This document shows, piece after piece, positions 54,788-61,792 of a stretch of DNA of 64,000 nucleotides (position 1 is the first letter of the stretch; each line of letters starts with the position of its first letter). The DNA is taken from assembly GCA_019915015.1 (NCBI GenBank), contig JAHBBC010000002.1, forward strand, positions 2,170,001 through 2,234,000. The letters run 5' to 3'. The stretch is from Auriscalpium vulgare (lineage: Eukaryota > Basidiomycota > Agaricomycetes > Russulales > Auriscalpiaceae). The translations under genes and the position numbers were made by a program. The notes under the pieces were generated by a model that was given only the letters and a program-made list of their open reading frames with translations, was not told where the DNA came from and ran no database searches.

Positions 54788-57052
54788 ATGGATCCCCCCG
54801 ACCCCCCTCACGAGTCGCCCCTTGACGACGCCGTCACCGCGTCAGACCGCATGAACATTGACACCGCGGAGTCTTCAATAATCGTTGACACCTCGCTGGA
54901 ACCCGCGATCACGCCGTTTCCCGACGATGGCCTGACCGACGCGGGGCCCGGCATTCCTGGCATACCCACCACGGACATCGTGGAGGGACTGTTGAACTCG
55001 GGCTCCCCCTACTGGACGCTACATCCCATACTCAAGGTCGGAGTGCACTCGCATATCTGTACCAAATGTATCGACTTTATCGATCATCAGGACCCGACCC
55101 ACCCGTCCTGGACACACGTGCAGGAACAGATGCGCATCCATCAACGCGCGCAATTTGCGTCTGGCGTGTCGCGCGGATTGGCCCACGCCTCCGAACGCAT
55201 TGTTGCGGCGGAGGACGTGCGCCGCCGCGCTGAAGACAACGTACAGCGTCTCACCAGGCAGAGAGACATCGCCCGTGACTCGGAGGCCGCTGCGCAGGAA
55301 CGCTTTGGCGAGCTACAAGCGCAGCTGGAGACGATTCGGCTGGAACACGCGGCCCTGGTACGAGACCACGCGCACGCTCAGCAGGAGCTCGAGCATCTCC
55401 GCACCGCATCGCGGGCTCCCTCCCCGTACAGTACGGCCTCCTCGGCCGGCTCACAACGCCGCCGATCTCCCCGCCCCGAGGCCAAGAAGCGCAAGCGCTC
55501 TTCACCGCCGCCTCACCGCGACCACGACTCGCGCACCGGCCAGCGCTCTCAAGACGTCCCTAGCTGGACGTCAACTCCTCAGCATGAAATACATGGTGCT
55601 CAATGGAACGAATGGGTCCCCATATCGCACGCCGACGTCACCTTCCTGTTCGCTCGCGCGGCCACGGACTCTCGCGCTGCGGACCGCGCCCGCACGCTGG
55701 CTCTCACCGCAAGCGATCTGGCCGTCGCGCACCGCACCCCCGTCATGCGGTTTCTCATTCAACAGTGGGGCGCACGCCGTGACACGTTGCCGGCGACTTC
55801 ATTCGACCCGCCCGCCCCCACACTTGTTTCCAACAGGGGAGGGCGCGGCTCAGGCCGCGGCAATCGCCGCGACAACAGGAACGATGGCAGACCCCAGGGA
55901 CGCAGTCATGCACCCGCTCCACCTTCATCGCACGCATCCTCGTCGCGAGTACCATCGGTCCGCGCTCCCTCTCCGGACAGGACTCCGGACGCGTGGACGA
56001 CGGTCAAGCACGGCAAACGCCGTGCCACCGACGCTGTGGCAGATACGACGAACCAGCCAACCCCCGCGCCGGCAGCTAGTACTGAGCCCAAGGCGCGTCG
56101 GATGCCCACCCCTTCGTACGATTCCCCCGTAGAGGAATGGATAGAGTACATCCGAGGCGACCCCGCTGAACGATGCCCGCGCGGAGTCCCGATGTACCCC
56201 GACAATAGCGTGCTTCGTGGACAGCCCGTACGACGACTACTCGAACGCCATCTCGAGTTACGACTCAACGGACCGCAAGGCCGCGAGCAGAAGCACCGCT
56301 CGAGCCGCGGCCACTGGGTCAACCGCAGCACGCAACTGCTGTCGATTCGAGGACTGTACGGACGTGTCGCGCACAAGTTACGACTGCCCATCATCGGTTC
56401 CATCCCATCCGTACGCCCGTATACTCGGGATACCCGCAACCTCACCATTGAAGACGTTGCACGACACCTCGCGAGCAACGGATACCAGCCCCGCTCCCTC
56501 TCGATAACCGAATTTGAGGAGTACGCCTCCGGTCGGCGTAATGTGACCGAGGGCCGCCCTCCCCTTACCACTGCGGAGTGGACCTCGTACCCCCGTCTGG
56601 CTGACATGACCACGCTATACCCGCCTATCCATGTATCGAGCCACCCGACGGGACCACCCCGTAACCTATACACGAACATGTCGGTCGACTTCCGCAACAC
56701 TGGAGCCTCAACGCGTGCAGCTACACCCGACGGACCTGAGCTCACTACGCACTCAGGCTCCATGTCGCCTGACTTCCCCGCTCACTATGTCCCCCCGACT
56801 CCCCACTTCGTTCCTATCGCTGACGAAGTCGCCTTACCGCTCCCTACCGCAGCGGCGTCGTGGGCTGATGACCACGTGGCTGTGAATAACAGTACAGGTG
56901 TGTCGTCCTCGGACATTGCCACTCGCTCGACGGCTGACGCGGTGCCCGAGACAGTTGTGAATAACACTGCTCGCACTCACTCTGCTGTTGAGCCTGCTGC
57001 ATTGCCACTGCCCGCGTCACGATCGGTGACTCCCATGGATTCGACGGAATGA
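54788..57052 (+). CDS. Extra ORF between pol and 3' LTR of Gypsy element 1, 754 aa, unknown function
   Basis: The first ATG is at 54,788 (context GCCATGG); 754 codons end at TGA 57,050-57,052, 32 bp before the 3' LTR. The N-terminal 130 residues are acidic and include CTKCIDF and an HPSW motif. Residues about 140-220 form a clear coiled coil (AEDVRRRAEDNVQRLTRQRD, EDNVQ...LEHLR). A basic PEAKKRKRSSPPPH at about residue 240 looks like a nuclear signal. A Gly/Arg-rich RGGRGSGRGNRRDNRND lies near 350. The rest is Pro/Ser/Thr-rich, with one conserved-looking block (VEEWIEYIRGDPAERCPRGV to about residue 560). No signal peptide, transmembrane segment or envelope feature is seen, so it is not an env-like protein. 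RNA binding or nuclear import are possible roles; both are guesses. Long intact reading frame argues that it is selected. Confidence 0.7.
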   Translation: MDPPDPPHESPLDDAVTASDRMNIDTAESSIIVDTSLEPAITPFPDDGLTDAGPGIPGIPTTDIVEGLLNSGSPYWTLHPILKVGVHSHICTKCIDFIDHQDPTHPSWTHVQEQMRIHQRAQFASGVSRGLAHASERIVAAEDVRRRAEDNVQRLTRQRDIARDSEAAAQERFGELQAQLETIRLEHAALVRDHAHAQQELEHLRTASRAPSPYSTASSAGSQRRRSPRPEAKKRKRSSPPPHRDHDSRTGQRSQDVPSWTSTPQHEIHGAQWNEWVPISHADVTFLFARAATDSRAADRARTLALTASDLAVAHRTPVMRFLIQQWGARRDTLPATSFDPPAPTLVSNRGGRGSGRGNRRDNRNDGRPQGRSHAPAPPSSHASSSRVPSVRAPSPDRTPDAWTTVKHGKRRATDAVADTTNQPTPAPAASTEPKARRMPTPSYDSPVEEWIEYIRGDPAERCPRGVPMYPDNSVLRGQPVRRLLERHLELRLNGPQGREQKHRSSRGHWVNRSTQLLSIRGLYGRVAHKLRLPIIGSIPSVRPYTRDTRNLTIEDVARHLASNGYQPRSLSITEFEEYASGRRNVTEGRPPLTTAEWTSYPRLADMTTLYPPIHVSSHPTGPPRNLYTNMSVDFRNTGASTRAATPDGPELTTHSGSMSPDFPAHYVPPTPHFVPIADEVALPLPTAAASWADDHVAVNNSTGVSSSDIATRSTADAVPETVVNNTARTHSAVEPAALPLPASRSVTPMDSTE

Positions 57053-57073
57053 TTTGGACCGTGGTTCGGTCCA

Positions 57074-57084
57074 GTGGGGGAGGG
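57074..57084 (+). other. Polypurine tract before the 3' LTR
   Basis: GTGGGGGAGGG lies directly upstream of the 3' LTR, the expected position for priming plus-strand DNA synthesis. Confidence 0.75.
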
Positions 57085-57313
57085 TGTAACGCGGGCGCGC
57101 AGAAGGCGCGTACGCGGGTGCACCGAGTTGTGGGTGATGTTATGACATGTTTGGATGCCCGTAGTAGCAGTAGCGCCTTCCCGTTATGGGAGGGCATCTT
57201 CTTCACTTGTACATCCATTCCACTACTACGGCATCCATCGAGTTCTCTCGAATAAACGTGGATTCCGTTCATTGCGAGTGAACTACAAGTCATCAAGATC
57301 ACTATTTCTTACA
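57085..57313 (+). repeat. 3' LTR (229 bp)
   Basis: The text is the same as the 5' LTR over its full length as read by eye; AATAAA is at 57,251-57,256. CTCCT, the target duplication, follows at 57,314-57,318. Confidence 0.95.
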
Positions 57314-57318
57314 CTCCT

Positions 57319-57385
57319 CCCAAACGATTAAGAGTAATCGTACTGCCATGCTTGCACTGGCCATTCCCCCCCAAGTTATCAAGGG
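57319..57385 (-). repeat. Second copy of the short repeat seen at 15,718
   Basis: CCCAAACGATTAAGAGTAAT, then CGTACTGCCATGCTTGCACTGG, resembles 15,720-15,785. The polypyrimidine text before the Gypsy target site (47,390-47,411) matches the sequence preceding the 15.7-kb copy, so Gypsy element 1 inserted into this repeat and split it. Confidence 0.55.
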
Positions 57386-57574
57386 CGCGACGGAGGGATT
57401 ATAAAAGTCCGTCAAATTTGAAGTCCGCGGTGATCGCCGCCGCGACTTGCGCTGCAGCCTGCTGCAGTTGGCGTGCACTGTATCTACAGCGAATCCACAG
57501 CCGGCGGGGCCGCCTTATTCTGTAAAAATGGTCGTCAATTCTCCGAGACACGCGGTGCTTCTTCTGACCTCCTC
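57386..57574. other. Short spacer between the two Gypsy elements
   Basis: No gene. It contains GATTATAAAAG near 57,400 (TATA-like) and GC-rich text. Confidence 0.4.
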
Positions 57575-57872
57575 TGTAAGAGGGGCGAACGCGTGTGGGC
57601 GCGCAACGCGCTCGTGCAGCGCTTGAGAAGCGCGACACGAGGCTACCGACGCGTGGAGCCAGCGCGTCGGTTCCCTGTGGCCAACTAGGCTGGCACAGGA
57701 GCCTAACAGATTGTTTGTATCTGTTAGGCTGTAGGCATTAGGCCGCGCCTCCTCGCTCTCGAGGAGGCACGACTACATCCACTCACTTTTGTACGCATCC
57801 ATCGTTGCCAATACGAGCACACGGGTCGCGTTCATCCCGAGGGATTGTTAAGTCTATCATCAAGCTATTACA
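57575..57872 (+). repeat. Probable 5' LTR of Gypsy element 2 (start uncertain)
   Basis: The end is set by ...AGCTATTACA followed by the conserved CTTTTTTGAACGCCC, exactly as in element 1. The start TGTAAGAGGGGCG is proposed from its likeness to the element 1 start TGTAACGCGGGCG. It cannot be verified without the 3' LTR. A perfect 12-bp stem hairpin (AGCCTAACAGAT ... ATCTGTTAGGCT) lies within it near 57,701-57,731. Confidence 0.5.
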
Positions 57873-57940
57873 CTTTTTTGAACGCCCACAACAAGTGAGC
57901 AAATCGTATTATTTGGTAAACTAACTACGACAAGTACAGT

Positions 57941-60900
57941 ATGCCGAGTGGAAAGAAAACCAGCAATCCCGCCCGCGGTGGCGGCCCTCGTACCTCCGAG
58001 CGGCTCGCCTCCAACAAGGACGGGACGTCCACACCTCCCGTGGACTCTGGACAGACTCAGGAGTCTGGACAGAGCGTCGATACGATGGCGCCTGACAACG
58101 GCCCCATCGTCACCGACAGCGGCAACGCTCCTCCGGAGCAACCGCCTGAGGGCCCCTCAAATCGGGGCGTGTCCTCACACTCGTCTGTCGACGTCGAGGC
58201 AGAACTGAACCGTGGAGAGCAGAGCGACGGACAGTCGCCCACTCCTCCGCGCATCCCCGCTTCCCGCAAAGGAAAAGGGGTAGCGTTCGACAACAAGACG
58301 AACAGCCCCCCAGTGGTGCCAACCAATCTGGGGAGCGACATCCTGAGGGATGCGCTGGACGACATGTTCGTCCAGCTCGGTCTGCATGACTCGCAGATCG
58401 AAGAGGCGCATCGCACTGCTCAGCAGTCGATGGAGTCCGTGGCCAAAGCCAAGGAATTCTCGCGTATAGTGACACAAGGCCTTGACCGCCTGGCCAGCCA
58501 ATATGGCTTTAGGCAGACGATCAAGGAGGAGGAGGCAGAGATCAACCTCCTCCAGCCTGTCGAGAAGGCTATTGCCGAGACTGGCAATGAACGTAATGTC
58601 GTAAACAACAGTACGGACGCTCCGCACAATAGACAGAGCATTGTCAGCATGACAAATGACAATTCGGCGCCCGTGCAGGTGTCGAATAAGGATAGCGACG
58701 ACGAGTCGAAGCCTCCGGCGGCTATGAGAAGCAACGCCAGCATTCCTGCGCCGCGCAGCGGGTTCCGCAAGATCGCAAGCGAGCAGAACGCACGCGCCGA
58801 GCGGCGCGCCGCTGCAATTGCAGGGCTGAAGCCGAGTCGCGACCGCGTCTCGGCAGCGCCCTCGATACGCGAGATCATGTCGGCCTATGACGCCGGCGAT
58901 GATCGTCCCGACGGGGACACCTCTGATTACACAGAGGTCGACGATGGGTTCGTGTCCCATATGTCGTATGCGGCAGGCCCAAGGCTACCCGCATATGCGA
59001 GCATCGGCCCGCATAAAATGACACTACGGGGAGTGAACGAACTCAACCCTACAGGGAACCGCATGAGCGTGCCCATAGGAGCCACGTCTCAGCTGCGGCC
59101 CCTGCAGCGTATAGTAGAAATGGTCCGCAAGCGAACCACCGAAGCATACGCACTGCCTCCTGGTGTAAAAACCATAAAGCAGAACCCACCCACTCCATTT
59201 GATGGAGAGGATAATCACCCCAAGATGGAGGAGTGGGTATCGTCGCTCCTCCGCGTAATGCGGCTGAGCGGAATAAACGGCGAGGAGTATGACGCCTACC
59301 ATGTCGACTTTGTCGGGCAAAACCTGAGCGGACCAGCCGCCACCTGGTTTCACGACGAGGTCGAGTCCGAGGGACGCCAGAAGCGTAACTGGACTTTCGA
59401 GCAAGTGATAATCGGACTTCACAGCCGATTCATCATGAGCTCGGGGACGCAAGACGCGGTCCGTGCGTTCTACGGCACTCGCTACTCGCGCAAGAAGGGA
59501 GTTGCTGGCTACTTTAATGAGTTACGCAGCAACTCCGGCCGTCTGGTAGAAATGCCAGACGACTATACGTTCCGACAACAGTTCATGAGCGGTCTCCCCA
59601 CGGAGATCGTTGACCTGATGTTCAAGACGCATAGTGCAAATCTGGACGAACATACGTCCGCCCAGATGCTCGACTTTGCCCTGAAGTCCGAGTATAGCAT
59701 TAAACTCGCGCGTGAACACGCCCGAGATTTCCGTCCTTCAATGGAGAGGCCCACTATGGGCCAGCCCGCATTTGCAAAGGAAAAGGAAAAGGACTCGCGC
59801 GGTCAGTCGTCAAAGACTCACGACCGTAAGCGAGACTCCCGGCGCCCAGAGCGCAAGGAGTATAAGGAGCGGCCAAAGGCTCCTCTCCCCGCCGCCGAAA
59901 GGCGTTACGAGGGACCCCGTCCCGAGGTGAAAACCTTTAGAGACAAAGGGAAGCCAGGAATGAAGCCTGGCGTGTGTTTCGCATGCGGGCAGCCAGGCCA
60001 CTACATGGGCGATGCGGTGTGCCCCAAGAAAGGGGGCCCACGGATGCACGCTGCTCGAGTTGAACACGATAGTGACGACCAGAACAGTCCTGGGCGCGAG
60101 GATGACCCTGGCGCCCAGAGCGACGACTCCGAACGTGACGATCCGTACGGAAGTCAGTACGAATCTGCGGATGAGTACGCAGAGAACCTGGAGAACCAGG
60201 CATCCGATGATGAATCGGATGCGGATGGCAGCCCCATCCGCATGCATACGATGCGCATGCATTTCATGCAACTCGTCCCGCAGGATGAATTAGCAGCGCT
60301 TATACCGCTGGATGAACCTCCCGCTCTCGAAGAAGTCGTAAACGACTCGGACGAGGAGGCGCCACTCGGGGCGGGACCAGACGCAATCATCGAGTACCCC
60401 GATGATACGCTGATACCCCCAGGAGAAGACCTAGGGGGAACGTACTACGGTCCGTCTGCCGAAGGCGACTTCGGTATGACGTATGCTGAAGCTGTTTCAG
60501 CATACCAGCCTGGGGACACCCCGGGCTTCGGCCGAGCGTCTGAAATAGACGCGCAGGTCAGGCATAGTGACCGTCGCCGTGAATTGGAAGCTTGGTTTCA
60601 GCTGCCCCGCGAATTGCGCGATCAGCATGAAGCCCTGCAAGCCGAAGCAACGGCCGCCGCTGGGTACCAGCCTTTGGACCCGCGGCACCTGGTGGTCAAC
60701 CCAGGACACGCCTGCTCACATCAGACGATGTGCGCGTCATGTTTCACATACGCGACACACATCCGACGGGCCGAGGACCGTGGAGACGCAGATCTTCTAC
60801 GCGCTCGCAAATATTACGAGGACGCAATAGAAGATCAATTTAACCTAGGCTACAACACCGCGTTGTCAGCCGTATGGTCCGAACTTAAGATCTTCCGCCC

Positions 60901-61792
60901 TTCACACACCATGTCCAACGACTGGGTAAAAGGGTACCACGACGCAGAGCGCGCGGTGCACACGATACCTATAAAAAGGTATCGTGTAATGAAACCCACA
61001 ACTCAGGCCGCAGCATCATCAGCTGGACCTGAGAGCGACGACTCAGACTCCGAGCCGCCGCCGCTAGCAGACGAGCCCGCAAGGGAAAATCCTAGCGCGG
61101 ACCTTGCCCCAGATGTTCAGGGGGAGGGGACGCACGCTATGCCGCGCAGGCAGCTAGCGCGTGTGGACACGCAAAAGGAACTGCGGCTCTTCGCAATGCG
61201 CGCGAAGATTCAGCAGGCTAACCTAGTTAGCCCGCCGAAACCCACACAGTGGGTGTACTCAGCGAACATCCGGCGCAACTCCTCACCAGAAGAGCAGCCG
61301 GTACGTGATAATGTGAAGCACCAAGTGCTCGCAGCAATTATCAACGTAGGCAATACGCCAATGTACGCACTGTTTGACAGCGGCAGTACAACGAATGGGA
61401 TCAGCATGGATGCTGCCCATGTCGCGAAGCTCGACGTATTCGAACTTCACGCTCCTATGACACTACAATTGGGTGTCATAGGGAGCAAGTGCCGTATTAA
61501 CTACGGCACTAACTCTACTGTCACGGTCGGACAGCATGAGGCGCCCGTATACCTCGACGTGGCGAATATCGAGCACTACGACGTAATATTGGGCACCCCA
61601 TTCATGAGTGCCAATAAGGTCAAGCTCGATTTCGAGGACCACACTGTGAAAATCGGAAGCAAATCGATCCCCGCAGTGGCCCTTGACGCCGAGCGCGTAC
61701 GCGCACAGCAGCGCAAGTCCACAGGACGTGCGCGAGCGGCACACCCTCGAGTGCAAGCCGCACGTCAAGCACCGAAAGATGATGACGAATGA
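57941..61792 (+). CDS. Gag-protease polyprotein of Gypsy element 2, 1,283 aa
   Basis: The ATG at 57,941 is followed by 1,283 open codons. The layout is that of element 1: a disordered Ser/Pro-rich start, a Gag core (PTPFDGEDNHPKMEEWVSSL, AATWFHDEVE, FYGTRYSRKKGVAGYFNELR, FMSGLPTEI) and a basic linker rich in Lys/Arg/Glu. The zinc knuckle CFACGQPGHYMGDAVC has the same unusual six-residue last spacing. An acidic region with RMHTMRMHFMQ follows, then the aspartic protease (ALFDSGSTTNGIS near 61,370; ILGTPFM near 61,590). It ends in UGA at 61,790-61,792, in frame with pol. No lesions are seen. Confidence 0.88.
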   Translation: MPSGKKTSNPARGGGPRTSERLASNKDGTSTPPVDSGQTQESGQSVDTMAPDNGPIVTDSGNAPPEQPPEGPSNRGVSSHSSVDVEAELNRGEQSDGQSPTPPRIPASRKGKGVAFDNKTNSPPVVPTNLGSDILRDALDDMFVQLGLHDSQIEEAHRTAQQSMESVAKAKEFSRIVTQGLDRLASQYGFRQTIKEEEAEINLLQPVEKAIAETGNERNVVNNSTDAPHNRQSIVSMTNDNSAPVQVSNKDSDDESKPPAAMRSNASIPAPRSGFRKIASEQNARAERRAAAIAGLKPSRDRVSAAPSIREIMSAYDAGDDRPDGDTSDYTEVDDGFVSHMSYAAGPRLPAYASIGPHKMTLRGVNELNPTGNRMSVPIGATSQLRPLQRIVEMVRKRTTEAYALPPGVKTIKQNPPTPFDGEDNHPKMEEWVSSLLRVMRLSGINGEEYDAYHVDFVGQNLSGPAATWFHDEVESEGRQKRNWTFEQVIIGLHSRFIMSSGTQDAVRAFYGTRYSRKKGVAGYFNELRSNSGRLVEMPDDYTFRQQFMSGLPTEIVDLMFKTHSANLDEHTSAQMLDFALKSEYSIKLAREHARDFRPSMERPTMGQPAFAKEKEKDSRGQSSKTHDRKRDSRRPERKEYKERPKAPLPAAERRYEGPRPEVKTFRDKGKPGMKPGVCFACGQPGHYMGDAVCPKKGGPRMHAARVEHDSDDQNSPGREDDPGAQSDDSERDDPYGSQYESADEYAENLENQASDDESDADGSPIRMHTMRMHFMQLVPQDELAALIPLDEPPALEEVVNDSDEEAPLGAGPDAIIEYPDDTLIPPGEDLGGTYYGPSAEGDFGMTYAEAVSAYQPGDTPGFGRASEIDAQVRHSDRRRELEAWFQLPRELRDQHEALQAEATAAAGYQPLDPRHLVVNPGHACSHQTMCASCFTYATHIRRAEDRGDADLLRARKYYEDAIEDQFNLGYNTALSAVWSELKIFRPSHTMSNDWVKGYHDAERAVHTIPIKRYRVMKPTTQAAASSAGPESDDSDSEPPPLADEPARENPSADLAPDVQGEGTHAMPRRQLARVDTQKELRLFAMRAKIQQANLVSPPKPTQWVYSANIRRNSSPEEQPVRDNVKHQVLAAIINVGNTPMYALFDSGSTTNGISMDAAHVAKLDVFELHAPMTLQLGVIGSKCRINYGTNSTVTVGQHEAPVYLDVANIEHYDVILGTPFMSANKVKLDFEDHTVKIGSKSIPAVALDAERVRAQQRKSTGRARAAHPRVQAARQAPKDDDE

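Larger units (their letters stand above)
47412..57313 (+). mobile_element. Complete Ty3/Gypsy chromovirus-type LTR retrotransposon, 9,902 bp
   Basis: LTRs of 229 bp (47,412-47,640 and 57,085-57,313), TGTAAC...TTACA, read the same throughout by eye. CTCCT precedes (47,407-47,411) and follows (57,314-57,318) the element as a 5-bp target duplication. Inside are gag-protease, pol (reverse transcriptase, RNase H, integrase, chromodomain) and a further ORF before the 3' LTR. The near-perfect LTRs indicate a recent insertion. It landed in the 3' flank of the Helitron, within or beside the short repeat that resumes at 57,319. Confidence 0.95.

Noticed and set aside
54788..57052. An envelope gene that would make element 1 a retrovirus-like (errantivirus) element
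   Set aside because: No signal peptide, transmembrane segment or cleavage-type site; instead a coiled coil, nuclear signal and RG-rich region.
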